A stretch of DNA of 64,000 nt from Gnetum montanum (taxonomy: Eukaryota; Streptophyta; Gnetopsida; Gnetales; Gnetaceae): positions 1,808,308-1,872,307 of the forward strand of contig MNCI01021399.1 of assembly GCA_015680685.1 (NCBI GenBank), in the 5' to 3' direction. A program made the translations under genes and the position numbers. Position 1 is the first letter of the stretch. Each line of letters begins with the position of its first letter. Below are positions 23,501-34,345 of the stretch, piece by piece. The notes below the pieces were generated by a model. It did not search any database. It had not been told where the DNA came from and saw only the letters and a program-made list of their open reading frames with translations.

Positions 23501-26500
23501 AAATTTTAAATTCTTCGCCTTGTGCATTTTCAAATTATATCTCACACTTCTAAGTTAAAGTTGGATACTAATCAGTTGTTTTATTGTTTGCAGCCTTGGA
23601 GCAGATGCACCAATTCGTGCACTCTTCCCCATCTCGATCTGCTACATCGGAGTGTCTCATCATAATTTTGAGCATTTTTAACTCTCTGTTGTTCCCCTGG
23701 TCTTATTAATTCGTAGTTCTTATTGATTCCTAGCATGAGGTTGCTCTTTGGAATGTACTCCCACACCATGTGAAGGATTATGTTTCAAGATGTTTTCCTT
23801 CAACATCTACATTTGACATTGTTCTTCTCCCTATTTAACCATCAATATGTTCAGATGTTGATCATGTACTTAATCTCATTTAATTACTAAAATTCTCTTT
23901 TTGGGGTCCTTAAACTGACAAAAATTCATTCTAAACCACAACTTTGAATCGGTGATACATTAAAAAACTATTCTTGAAAGTAAACACGACATTAGCAATC
24001 ACTCTGACATTGAACAAAAAAGCCATCATATTACAGAGCCTACCCTGCTTGGCCAATGTAAAATACCATGTAATAAAACATCATCCAAAATCAACCACCC
24101 AAAACCCAATTGCAGATTATAAGAAAAACGCTACCCTCCACCCAAATCAACCAAATCTCCAATCTAAATATCTAATCATATAGAACAGCATACACCAAAA
24201 CCAAGAATTTGCGGACACAAAACAAAATTCACTCGCCCAATGTCACTGAAAACTACAATTCACCCTGCAAAAAACAGGAATCTCTGAAAATTAGAAGGAT
24301 AGAAAGAAGGTACGTACATCAGCAGCAACACCAATAACCCTGCAGCAAGAAGAATAACTTTGTAGCAAGAGCAATGACCTTGCAGCAAGAGCACCCGTGT
24401 GGCTCATGCTTCTCCTGCAAATATGCAATTTCACAAAGTTTTCATTATTGAAACTTAAACTGAACCCTAGTCCAAAGCATATACAAAACTGGAAAGAATC
24501 ACACCAGAAAAGAATGTTGTTCTTCCGGTCAATTAACATATCCAGAATATAACAGAAAGCGAAAGAGATTGTCATTGGAAACAAAAGTAAAGATTTTACG
24601 AATGGAATGACAAAATCAAAACATAAAATAACACCATGCCCAAAACCCAGCAATTCATGAACAAGAAATTCATGCCGAAGTCTCCACCTGTCATACTAAC
24701 ACTTCTAAGTTAAAGTTGGATACTAATCAGTTGTTTTATTGTTTGCAGCCTTGGAGCAGATGCACCAATTCGTGCACTCTTCCCCATCTCGATCTGCTAC
24801 ATCGGAGTGTCTCATCATAATTTTGAGCATTTTTAGCTCTCTGTTGTTCCCCTGGTCTTATTAATTCGCAGTTCTTATTGATTCCTAGCATGAGGTTGCT
24901 CTTTGGAATGTACTCCCACACCATGTGAAGGATTATGTTTCAAGATGTTTTCCTTCAACATCTACATTTGACATTGTTCTTCTCCCTATTTAACCATCAA
25001 TATGTTCAGATGTTGATCATGTACTTAATCTCATTTAATTACTAAAATTCTCTTTTTGGGGTCCTTAAACTGACAAAAATTCATTCTAAACCACAACTTT
25101 GAATCGGTGATACATTAAAAAACTATTCTTGAAAGTAAACACGACATTAGCAATCACTCTGACATTGAACAAAAAAGCCATCATATTAGAGAGCCTACCC
25201 TGCTTGGCCAATGTAAAATACCATGTAATAAAACATCATCCAAAATCAACCACCCAAAACCCAATTGCAGATTATAAGAAAAACGCTACCCTCCACCCAA
25301 ATCAACCAAATCTCCAATCTAAATATCTAATCATATAGAACAGCATACACCAAAACCAAGAATTTGCGGACACAAAACAAAATTCACTCGCCCAATGTCA
25401 CTGAAAACTACAATTCACCCTGCAAAAAACAGGAATCTCTGAAAATTAGAAGGATAGAAAGAAGGTACGTACATCAGCAGCAACACCAATAACCCTGCAG
25501 CAAGAAGAATAACTTTGTAGCAAGAGCAATGACCTTGCAGCAAGAGCACCCGTGTGGCTCATGCTTCTCCTGCAAATATGCAATTTCACAAAGTTTTCAT
25601 TATTGAAACTTAAACTGAACCCTAGTCCAAAGCATATACAAAACTGGAAAGAATCACACCAGAAAAGAATGTTGTTCTTCCGGTCAATTAACATATCCAG
25701 AATATAACAGAAAGCGAAAGAGATTGTCATTGGAAACAAAAGTAAAGATTTTACGAATGGAATGACAAAATCAAAACATAAAATAACACCATGCCCAAAA
25801 CCCAGCAATTCATGAACAAGACATTCATGCCGAAGTCTCCACCTGTCATACTAAAGACTGGACAAAATTTTGAATCAGCAATGAGCAAAACCAAAAACCA
25901 CCTGTCGTACTAAAGAATGGACAAAATCTTGAATCAGCAATGAGCGAACCCAACAACCGAATTAAGCTCATCGATGAGCAAGAATTTTTAAAAAAATGAA
26001 AAAGGAAAAAACATCTTATCCAGAAACAAGTTGGGAAATATATGGATTCGGGATGTTGTAAGGTCAGAGTCCATTAGGTAAATTACATTTAAAGTCATTG
26101 ATATTTTTTCTAAGGTTTGTTATAAGAGTCGTGCCAACCCTTCAATCCGCAAAAATTCATTCTAATCGGCAACTAAAACTTAAACCAGCAAAAATTCATT
26201 CTCATCCGCAACTAATTGTTGAACCAGTGACATAATCTGCAACTAATCCTTAAATTGGCAAAAATTCATTCTAATCCACAACTTTGAATCGGTGATGTAT
26301 CACTGGATTAAAAAACTATTCTCGAAAGTAAACACGACATTGCCAATCACTCTTTACGAAACAATACCACATTAAACAAAAAAGCCATCATATTACAGAG
26401 TCTACCCTGCTTGGCCAATGTAAAATACAATGTAATAAAGCATCATCCGAAATCAACCACCCAAAACCCAATTGCAGATGATAAGAAAAACGCTACCCTC

Positions 26501-26861
26501 CACCCAACTCAACCAAATCTCCAATCTAAATATCTAATCATATAAAACAGCGTACACAAAACCAAGAATTTGCGGACACAAAACAAAATTCACTCGCCAA
26601 ATGTCACTGAAAACTACAATTCACCCTGCAAAAAACAGGAACCTCTGAAAATTAGAAGGATAGAAAGAAGGTACGTACAATGGGACCAGCAACGTTCACA
26701 ACCTTCACAGCAACGTTCACTTTGTACTGCTCAGGCTTGTGAGGCTTCTTGTCCACAACCTTCACTTTGTGCTGCTCAGGCTTGTGATGCTTCTTGTCCA
26801 CAACCTTCCTGTGCACAACCTTCTGCTCAGGCTTGTGATGGTGATGCTTATGCTCAGCCAT
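17505..26861 (-). CDS. ASR-like (ABA/stress/ripening, ABA_WDS family) gene, spliced
   Basis: Exon 1 (26861 to 26679) begins MAEHKHHHHKPEQ and holds three Lys/His/Pro repeats (HKPEQ-KV). It ends in phase 0 at the donor GTACGTACC. The last exon (17687 to 17505) follows the acceptor TTTGCAG, begins HEKHKAKNHSHKGG and ends at a TGA or TAA after about 60 residues. ASR proteins are about 110 residues, start with a His-rich segment and carry HEKHEAKKDPEHAHKHK in their second half. Joined in phase 0 this model gives 121 residues. The usual C-terminal HEHHEKK is not in frame, although a His-rich run (HHHHHHYHYH) exists in another frame, so the last exon may be frameshifted. ASR proteins act as stress-induced chaperone-like or DNA-binding proteins. 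The intron carries a LINE and two extra exon-like copies. The gene may be a pseudogene; a dehydrin-like protein is the main alternative. Confidence 0.55.
17694..18390 (-). other. Intron of the ASR-like gene left of the LINE
   Basis: It contains no gene. It matches 24420-24690 and 25575-26230 (shared AACTGGAAAGAATCACACC and GCAAAAATTCATTCTCATCC). This shows that the exon-intron unit itself had been duplicated before the LINE arrived. Confidence 0.7.
18751..19798 (+). pseudogene. LINE ORF1 (RNA-binding, CCHC knuckle), broken
   Basis: The N-terminal part (18766-18996) resembles the DUF4283 domain of plant LINE ORF1 proteins. At 19245-19345 a typical segment (YYIELDISQKKTTLTVRAGG) leads into the knuckle CSYCHCAEHHISTC (19350-19391), a CX2CX4HX4C. 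Ser/Thr-rich tail sequence follows to the start of ORF2. A 44-base unit is tandemly duplicated at 18951-19038 and breaks the frame. ORF1 proteins bind LINE RNA. Confidence 0.65.
19799..23490 (+). pseudogene. LINE ORF2: endonuclease, reverse transcriptase, zf-RVT, broken
   Basis: The ATG at 19799 starts MNLLFWNVRGL. Endonuclease motifs are NVRG, LLQELKI, YAPND, GSDFNMM and, after a frameshift near 20340, SDHFPI at about 20500. RT motifs are SPGKAPGYNGFP (21205), PITLLNVVYKIWAKC (21400), QQTGFVPGKYI (21489), MKLDYAKAYDNIKWDF (21589), RQGCPLAPYL (21773) and the catalytic FADD (21910). After the stop at 21961 the frame shifts several times. The C-terminal zinc-binding region lies around 23050-23300. 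Interruptions at 21037, 21453 and 21963 show it is inactive. The RT copies LINE RNA at nicked target DNA. Confidence 0.85.
24318..24414 (-). other. Exon-like segment, copy 1, in the ASR-like intron
   Basis: It is flanked by an acceptor (TTTGCAG) and a donor (GTACGTACC) identical to those of the ASR-like gene. In phase 0 it reads EKHEPHGCSCCK and reaches a stop just before the donor. It may be a remnant of an ancestral exon-intron unit that was duplicated. If spliced in, it would end the protein early. Confidence 0.45.
25473..25569 (-). other. Exon-like segment, copy 2, in the ASR-like intron
   Basis: It is the duplicate of 24318-24414, exactly 1155 bases to the right, with the same splice sites and the same in-frame stop. 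It arose with the tandem duplication described at 23544-25853. Confidence 0.45.
25854..26678 (-). other. Intron of the ASR-like gene next to exon 1
   Basis: No gene. This copy lacks the LINE and shows the empty-site arrangement CAACTAATTGTTGAACCAGT to CCTTAAATTGGCAAAAATTC. It is more diverged from the duplicated units than those are from each other. Confidence 0.65.
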
Positions 26862-26967
26862 TTCTGTTCACTCTTCGCTTACACGAAAACTACTTTGGCT
26901 GAATCGACTGAAATAAAATCAATCAAATGTGAACTGTGTTGATGGGTATCATTCACCGTGGGATCTC

Positions 26968-27030
26968 TTATATTTATAAGGCTAATTAGGGTTCTCCACG
27001 CGTCTAATAAACGCGTGGAACGCGTTCCGG
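26968..27030 (-). promoter_or_regulatory. Promoter of the ASR-like gene
   Basis: On the minus strand TTATAAATATAA (26968-26979) lies about 107 bases upstream of the ATG. Just upstream are CCACGCGT/ACGCGTGG boxes at 26995-27002 and 27011-27018 and a further ACGCG at 27020-27024. Such CACG/ACGCGTG motifs resemble ABRE and CE3 coupling elements typical of ABA-responsive promoters, which fits an ASR gene. The regulatory role is inferred. Confidence 0.55.
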
Positions 27031-27676
27031 GCTGTGCTTTCAGGAGAAGGAACCTCATTCCCATTCATAGCCAGACCAATTACTGTGCGTCAAGTCAATA
27101 CGCGGACAAAACTAAATATCACCAGCAGTTTCGTATCGGATCCGCCAAACCAGGGATTGAAAACTCTCTATTGGATAACGATGAAAATTAATTTGGTCCA
27201 TCCTCTGTTCAATTCTATTTCACACCGTTCCCTTTCCGAGCCTTCGGTTGGCTGAAACATTTAGCTTATTTTTGACAACTCATCTTCACGCTCCCGGCCC
27301 ACGCGCAGATGCCTTTTAGAATACATATTATCATGCCTTTCCCAAATCCATTTTCCTATACGACTCATTAAAGTTGATGTTTAATTGTATGCAAGTAATG
27401 CAACCCTACTTAAGTTGTGATATTAAAATTTGAAGTTCTTACTACAGCCCTCTTGTAAGTCCTACGGCTTTGTTTGTTCTGTAAACTATACTTAATGAAG
27501 TATATACATCTTGGTTAATAAATTAATTGAAATTCTTTTTTATATTGTTTGGTCTATTTCAATCATTTTTGTTATTCATAATGCCTCTACATCTTAGAGT
27601 TGATTCCATTTAGTTGGGACAAGTTTAAGATGATAATTATGCTTTAATATCTCAACAACTATTTATTGAAATTGAA
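27031..27676. other. Intergenic sequence upstream of the ASR-like gene
   Basis: No supported gene. It may include further upstream promoter sequence. AT-rich from 27300 onward. Confidence 0.4.
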
Positions 27677-27876
27677 TTTTTTTTAAGCAAATGAACTTCA
27701 AGGGTTGGTAACATACCTATGACCCATGAAATAAGAGTGTTCCACCACAAGGTTACTCCATTACAACACAACTATCACTTCTCTATTGTTACCACACTCT
27801 TGAGTAAATGTAGGAATTAAACCTATGACCTCCTAACTGAAGAATGAGTGTCTTGACCATTGTACCATACCCCTAG
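27677..27876 (-). mobile_element. SINE-like tRNA-derived element
   Basis: On the minus strand the head reads GGGGTATGGTACAATGGTCA, close to a tRNA start with box A (TGGTACAATGG). Box B-like GGTTTAATTCC is at 27813-27823, with spacing typical for a polymerase III promoter. A body of about 130 bases follows and ends in an A-rich run at 27677-27684. This is the layout of a plant SINE. I saw no clear target duplication. Confidence 0.5.
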
Positions 27877-28321
27877 GTGTGAAATTGAACTTATGACTCC
27901 ACACACCTTTACAAACAAGCCACTACAGGGAAAGCATAAGTCATATAATTTTTTTAATTAAAAATTCTACTTAAGTTTTGTGTTGGCTATATGTCCTAGG
28001 GGTACATGTAGTCTTACCATTAGGCTAACAATGAACTATTAACTTAGTGGTAAGACTTTTGATTTGAAAACTCCAAGTCATGGACTTGATTGTGGTAGGT
28101 AATGCTAAGTTATAAAGTTCTAACTGGACTATATATCTTGGGGTGTACCTATATTACCCTCTTCTACCACTACCATTCCCCAAGCTACAACTATTTCCTT
28201 TTCTTACAAGAATAATATTAATGCAATGGTTAAAATTAGTGTTGACAAGAAGGTTATAGTTGACTGTAAAGATTCTCAACATAAGATCAATAACAAGTGA
28301 CAAGGTGAAGATCTTCCACAA
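27877..28321. other. Intergenic AT-rich sequence
   Basis: No gene. 28035-28090 has another weak tRNA-like pair (AACTTAGTGGTAAGAC and GGACTTGATTGTGG) that may be a second SINE relic. Confidence 0.35.
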
Positions 28322-28471
28322 GTATGATGAGCAATTAGAGAATTCCAGCATTCAACTATACAAGTCACAAGTGTTTGCATGCAACCATATTGTAATTCAT
28401 GGATGGATAATGTAAGTATACTAATGAGTTAATAATAAGTTCATGATCATTGTCTTCCCACTTAGAGCTAG
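28322..28471 (-). repeat. Element C-type repeat fragment
   Basis: It matches 16180-16290 (leader/LTR remnant of C). Element D is inserted at its right edge, after TTAGAGCTAG. Confidence 0.6.
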
Positions 28472-29346
28472 TGATGAGCAGCGAGGTACCCTTACGCACA
28501 ACCATACAAATACGAGCGTTCACGCACAATCCGGTCGAACTCTATAGACGGACTAGTTGTGGTATCTAGATTGTTACACGTTGATCGCAGTTCATTGTCT
28601 TCCCACATGGACTAGTAATTGCTTTTTCATGTATGATTTAGTCCAGGGTGAGGTGTATGATGTGATTTCTATCACTATGCTACTCCTAAGGACAATGGGA
28701 AATAACTTGATTAAATTAATAAGTAATAGGGAATAAAATCTAAGCTAGCCTAAGTGTGATGAGTATATGTCCTTAATCATCCGTACCCATCTTGGACCTC
28801 ATGTACTATTTCTAGGATTACCAAGCGCACATTACTTGAGCACTCCTAGATACACTACTAGGTTACCAAGCAGTTACACTTAAATGTTTGTGATTAAGTC
28901 GTACTCACTCTGCATTAATCAATAGGAAGTGTAAATGACAATAAAGGAAATATTAACTAAAAAATAACAATAAATAATTAAAATTAAAGTAATTAAAAGC
29001 TAAGTGAATGCTGCAATGATGGAGTAATCTCGATCTTTATTGTTGATCATGTGCATGTCCAAGTACGACACACTCAGATAAAAGTTTTGTATAATTACAA
29101 TCATCACACTGCAGGCATGCACTGGGGAAAGAATTGAAATTAACTAAAAATTGATAAAAAGGCTCTACCAACTACTTATCAACTCCCCCCTTTCCTGTGT
29201 GCCCAAAAATTATATTTATAGATCCACATAGGAATCACAATATCATGTATTCAATATCATTACCCAAGCTGCGATATCACGTACCCAATATCAAGGATTT
29301 GATATCGAGGGTCCGATATCAAGGCCTGGCAAACTACGATTCATCA
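28472..29346 (-). repeat. 3' LTR of element D
   Basis: On the plus strand it runs TGATGAGCAGCGAGGTACCC to TCATCA. The TATA box is at 29213-29220 (minus strand TATAAATA), with GATATC/AATATC palindromes at 29240-29330 upstream of it. It belongs to the same LTR subfamily as E. Confidence 0.88.
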
Positions 29347-29360
29347 TACCCCCATGACTG
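29347..29360 (-). other. 3' polypurine tract of element D
   Basis: On the minus strand CAGTCATGGGGGTA abuts the LTR, identical to B. Confidence 0.8.
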
Positions 29361-29533
29361 AATAACAACTCGTCCTTGAGTTAAACAAAATTAGAACAAG
29401 TCCAATTGATTACATAGTGGATAGGTATGGGATTAATGACTAACTAGGAATGATTCATGCCATAGTGTAGGTTTGAATAAAACAAAATTGAAACATAGAC
29501 ACACAATTACAAAATACAAAATTTTGTTGGAAC

Positions 29534-32333
29534 TCATGTTGTTCTTGGCGGTGGTGGCTCCTCCATGGGTCTCTTCTCTTTATCTTGTGCTCTAGGCTTT
29601 GGAAATGGGTATCTCTAAAGGAGTGCCTAGAGCTTTTCTTCTTTGGTTTGGGGATCCTATGCCGTCAATGCTGATGCTCCAATGTTTGATAGAGTCGACA
29701 CCTCCCATGGGCATGGTAGTTGTGTGAACATCTGATTGGCCTTGACATACCAAGCTGCAAACAATTGTCATTCCTCTTCATAGGCTCTAGCTTTGTCCTT
29801 ATATTCTTGGTAGTCTGTGAGCCGTCGAGCCAAATCTGCCGCGATATTTTTTTGTCCCTAGTAGCTGGTCTTGACCACCTTTAATTCAAAATTTGTCACT
29901 TCTAATTTCTGCAGCATCTTCTTGTGTTCAGCAAATTCTGTTTCATTCTTTGCGTAGGTGGTTGCTACCTGCTTTTCCAATTCTATTCTCAGGCATCCTA
30001 CTATCAACAGGGCCAAATTGGCATACCACAAGTTTGCCAACTCCATGTACTCTGTGAGATCTTGTATCCACAAGTCTTGGCTTTTCAATTTAGCTTGGTG
30101 GGCAAAGGCATAAGTATCCAATATGGCCCACCAATTAGTGTTTTGAGCATTGAGTGTGTTAATATGGGCTTTGGCCATATGGATCTCTTTCTCAATCACT
30201 TGCTTGTACATCCCCATCTGATCTTTGAAATGTTCTTTAAGTTTTTCATGTCGCTTGGCCTCGTTCTACCACGTGCTTATTTCAATCATCGTCTTCTGAT
30301 AGATTGCGCGTACCTCCTCCATTGAAAGGATTCAATTTTCTCTGGTCAAGCGAGTCATATCCTGGTTGACTCTTATTAATTATGCTTGTAATTGCTAAAA
30401 ATTTTCCTTGAGAACATTCTTTTGTTTTTCTACTGTAGTCAATTGAAGATTTTTGATAGTAAGGCATTTATTTTCTTCTTGTGAGGCCTTGAGTGTTTTG
30501 GCATGTGCATATGTTTGAGCTTGTGCCTTAGAAGCATCCCAATCAGCCTTCTCTTTTTCCTTAGCCACTTTCTTATTTTTTGCCAACAATTTGGTTAGCT
30601 ACTTCGTCCGGAAGGATTCTAATTGGTCTGTAGGGTTGAATTAGGATAGACCTCGCTATGCAGCTTGGGTGACGAGCTTTTCTTAGAGTCTCTCTAACTC
30701 CTCCTCCGCATGCATGGCCCTGACCTCTACCATAACTAGCTTCCCTTTTGTGGAGATGAGGTCTAACTCTGTTGCTATGACATCTTGAGGGATGTCAAAC
30801 AAGGACGTCATCACTTGTTATATCTACAACAACTGATCTAGAACATCCTCATGATGTGCAGGAGCCATTGAGGGCCTAACCAAAGTTTGAGCATCGCGTG
30901 CTCCTGTAAAATCTGCCGATGGCACAACAAGGACATTAAATGATTCTTTTATGTGGTCTATGACAACTTTTGCTACTCCTGCTACATCCTTACGTTGCAT
31001 GATCACTACCATGATGCCTTCACCAATTTCTAATTGCACTTGAAATGATGCAACATTTCCAAAGATCTATTGTAACTAGTGTGATTCCTCTTCTTTTGTT
31101 TGAATGGAAACCTCACCCTGTGCGCAATCGATTGAGACTATGGGTCATACGACATCATCAATGACCCTAAAGAGATTGGCTTCATCATGGCTTCCCCAAC
31201 TGACTGTTTCAACGATGGCCCTGAGATGGCTCATTGATGGTTGATAATCTTGCGACAGTGGTGGTAGTTGGTCTTGCTAGCTTGTAAGTTATGTGCTAGG
31301 CCCTGCTTCCTGTTGTTGGCTAGGCCTTGTGTCTAGAAGTTGGCTAGGCCCTATAGTTTTATGTGCAGTGGGCTCCACCATCTATTCTTGCTCAAGCTCT
31401 AGTATGTCACCAACACCTTTCCTTGGGGCTGGTGGCTTCAGTAATTCAGCAAATGAAGCATTTTGGGCCTTTCTAGGGACATCATTAGTGTATCCCAAAA
31501 TTCCAACATGTCAACACAGCTTCTTGATGAGATAGGGTAAGGGCAATGCAAACTTCCCCATCTTACGTTTTTTAAACCACGTCAAAATTTCTGTAAGATA
31601 TAGATGGGGTAGGTTGGCATTAGCCTTGCCCATCAAGATGGCACTTCCTCTAGCCACATATGTGGAAATTCTTTTTAAACCTTTTTTTTGGGAAAATGTG
31701 ATATGTGTCGATTTTGAAGTAGATTCTCTCTTCAAGTATAAGCTCTCCATAGGCTTTATCTTCCTTGTCTTACATCCTTTTCAACCATATCTTTCATACA
31801 TCAGCATCGGAATGAGTGGACAAGTGAGCAACCTTTGGCCCTGTATTCGGAAGATTTAGAATTTTCAAAATGGCTTTGGCAAAGAAATCAACGAAAATAC
31901 CACCAATATCAATGGTGGTGCCTTCTTTCTTGTTGTGCCAAAATTGGTACGTTTCCCCTAGGTACCAATCACCACTTTTAGAGAGAACAAGCCATAGTGG
32001 AGACCCTTTAAGTTGGTCCCTGACTACATCAGAGGCAAACTTAGTGAAAGGTCCAAAATTTAGTTCCATGATCATAGCTACTGATGTGGACCTTTCACGA
32101 ATTTCCTAAACACATTTCAGAGACAACGTGAGATGTTGTCCCTATTTAGGTGCTCCACTATCTCCACCTTTGGCATGTCTCGATTGCATAGTAGTAGGAG
32201 GCTCTTGATGAATGCTAAATGATTGTGCCTCTTGCTCTGTATGTTCTTCAAGAGGTGCTTGGCCTCTGCCTCTCCTTGGTCGTTTGGATGCACCCTGAGT
32301 GGGTCCTCCTTGCTGTCCTCTTTTAGGGGCCAT
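29534..32333 (-). pseudogene. ORF2 of element D: plant transposon-type domain plus coiled coil
   Basis: The ATG at 32333 starts MAPKRGQQGG. The plant-transposon-type domain (32080-31500) shows GDWYLGETYQFWHNKKEGTT, GIFVDFFAKAILKILNLPN and NLPHLYLTEILTWF. The coiled coil follows (for example 30589-30395 and 30217-29858: LAKNKKVAKEKEKADWDASK, MGMYKQVIEKEIHMAKAHIN). The end is PMEEPPPPRTT. Several in-frame stops and shifts are present, but D keeps Gln or Trp at sites where A or E have stops (HQA, LWIQD, LEKQVATTY). It is therefore a useful reference for the ancestral protein. Function unknown; coiled coil suggests self-assembly. Confidence 0.7.
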
Positions 32334-32822
32334 TTGCAATCACACGAGACTGTCTATTAGTAAGGCTATTTACAAAATTTGATTTATACCTTACTCACCC
32401 TTAATAGATTCATTTCTTGCTTAGTGTGATTCAAAGTTAAATATTTTCACAAAAATCCCCCTAAAGGTTTCGATATTGGGCCCAATTTGATTAGGTGACT
32501 CCAAAGAATAATTCTCATGGTTTGGGTGAAGAACTAAAATTAATTTGGCAAACGTGTTTAGCATTTTTGAGAGCACTTACCCTTGATAATATCCTTTGGG
32601 CAACAATGAATTTTGAAAAAACTACATGCGACTTGAAGCATACCCTTCCCCCATGACTAAGTTAAACACTCCAGGTTTAAGTAAGTTCGATCGGAACGAG
32701 AATCGAAGCATTAATGAGCAACTTATTGATGGTTGAATGGTAGGTACGCCAGCTCAAAAATTCGTGGAAGAAAATTTCAACAACTCCCCTTGCATGAATA
32801 GTGAAGAATGGCGTTGATGTGT

Positions 32823-32853
<31 letters not shown>

Positions 32854-34345
32854 GGGTGTAGTCCATATATATAGTATTTATAGACATGATATCGTGTACC
32901 TGATAGCGGGGACCTGATATTGTATCAAACCTAATATTGAGTACTCGATATCGCGTTGAACCTGATATTGGGTACCCAATATCGTGTCCTTTTGAAAATA
33001 GGGTACTTGGCAAAATTGATGAATTTTTGAATTTCCAAGGTCAAAAATGAAGGATTTAAGGTTGAATTGAAAGATCTAGGGTAACGTTGAAGACACCTAA
33101 AGGCACTGAAGTGTAATGAAGTGGATTTTGTTAATGAAATTCAGCAATAGAGTGAGGAAAAAGAACATTTTGTGGTGCATAGAAACGTTTGAATTTAAAA
33201 TTTAAAATTTAAAATAATGATAAAGGAAAAGATAATTGTAGCAATGCAATACTTGGAGGGTGTAAAATGATGTGATGATGTGCAATAGGTGCAAAGTACA
33301 AAAGTTACGCAAGTGGGTGCTCCCCAAAGCAGGTTCCTACCTATCATGCCCTTACGTAACCACACCTTAGAATGTCCGTAGGCACTAAAAGGGTTAAATG
33401 TAATCCACAAAAATTTCACAAAACACACACGTAGATACCACCATGATGAGGTATGAATTCTATACTACATAAGACATAAGTCAAAAATACATAAACAACG
33501 AGATGAGACGAATTGTAGAAGGGATTGTAGAGATCGGGACATGAGGTAATGAACCTTGGGCACAATGAATCCTGAGTGTAAGACATGATTAATGTGTCAT
33601 TAGCCCATTGCTCCAAAATCAAGACCAAGTCCATTTCTCCGATCAGTGACATTGCATTATTTCATCCAATGATGAACAACCATAAGAGCACCATGACAGC
33701 AAGGTGTACGATCACTTGGCATTTTGTCCAAGGGAGGAGTGATTAGGAATTCTATGCGGCACATTTTTTCTTGATGATGATTTTTTAATGCGTAATATAG
33801 AGAAGTCACCTTCCTTCAGGCATGGGTGCATGTCTTTCTAGTGGGACCCCCAGAATAGCATTGAGTTCCTTTATTAAGTGCCTTTATCACCACTCTTACT
33901 CCCATTTTTCATTAGATCTACAAGGATCTTAGTACAACCAAGTTGCATGATAGCACCTACAGATGTCACCAAAGAGAATCCACAAGTCCCCTTGATGTCA
34001 CACCCTGGCCATTCCCTATTAGTCCATCATTCTTTGCTCTGAGCATAATGAGCACAAAATTACTTAAGTTTTAATGATGACAAGAATATCATCATACCCA
34101 GAGTAGAACCTCTTATTAATAGAATGTGTGGGTGGATGTTGTGGGATCAATGTTCAAATAATTAGTCACTTGTGATTCGATAGCATAGAACAACACCTCA
34201 ACCAATAGGTCACATGAGATTTTTATTCATAGATGAGATCACCCTCAAAAAGATAAAACATCAAATTGAAAATTAAAAATGAAAAATTGGAAAACAAAAA
34301 ATTATAAAATCAAAGAAAAGGAAAAACATTTACAAATTCTACTTG
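32334..34345 (-). other. Non-coding spacer of element D
   Basis: No supported gene. It contains a polypurine-like motif at 32645-32659, a (GT)n run plus a G run of about 22 at 32818-32857 (C run in element sense), the internal promoter-like module, and blocks conserved with A and B. The block at 33310-33340 includes the antisense of GGGGAGCACCCACTTGCGTA. Confidence 0.7.
32876..32992 (-). promoter_or_regulatory. Internal promoter-like module upstream of ORF2 (element D)
   Basis: On the minus strand a cluster of GATATC/GATATT/AATATC sequences (33000 to 32887) leads to TATAAATA at 32876-32883. ORF2 begins about 540 bases further on. It mirrors the LTR promoter layout and the module at 980-1026 in A. 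Confidence 0.5.

Larger units (their letters stand above)
18391..23906 (+). mobile_element. L1-type LINE in the ASR-like intron
   Basis: The flanking intron at 17700-18385 and 23907-24310 aligns with the uninterrupted copy at about 25854-26678. This defines the insertion between AACTAATGGTCTTAA and GGTCCTTAAACTGAC; GTC(C)TTAA may be a decayed target duplication. The content is ORF1 with a CCHC knuckle, then ORF2 with endonuclease, RT and zinc-binding RVT region. No poly(A) tail was recognised at the 3' end. All ORFs carry frame breaks. Confidence 0.85.
23544..25853. repeat. 1155-bp direct tandem duplication
   Basis: 23544-24698 and 24699-25853 are nearly identical; I noticed only a handful of substitutions, e.g. 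at 23692/24837 region positions and 24046/25201. Each unit holds the last part of the LINE, intron sequence and an exon-like segment. Because LINE sequence is in both units, the LINE inserted before the duplication. The high identity makes the duplication young. Confidence 0.9.

Noticed and set aside
23544-25853. The 1155-bp direct repeats as a pair of LTRs
   Set aside because: They are directly adjacent with no internal region, have no TG/CA ends, and contain exon-like and LINE-tail sequence. A tandem duplication explains them.
26652-26861. Dehydrin as the identity of the His/Lys-rich exon
   Set aside because: No K-segment, S-segment or Y-segment is visible. The MAE-His-rich start and HEKHKAK second exon fit ASR better, though not conclusively.
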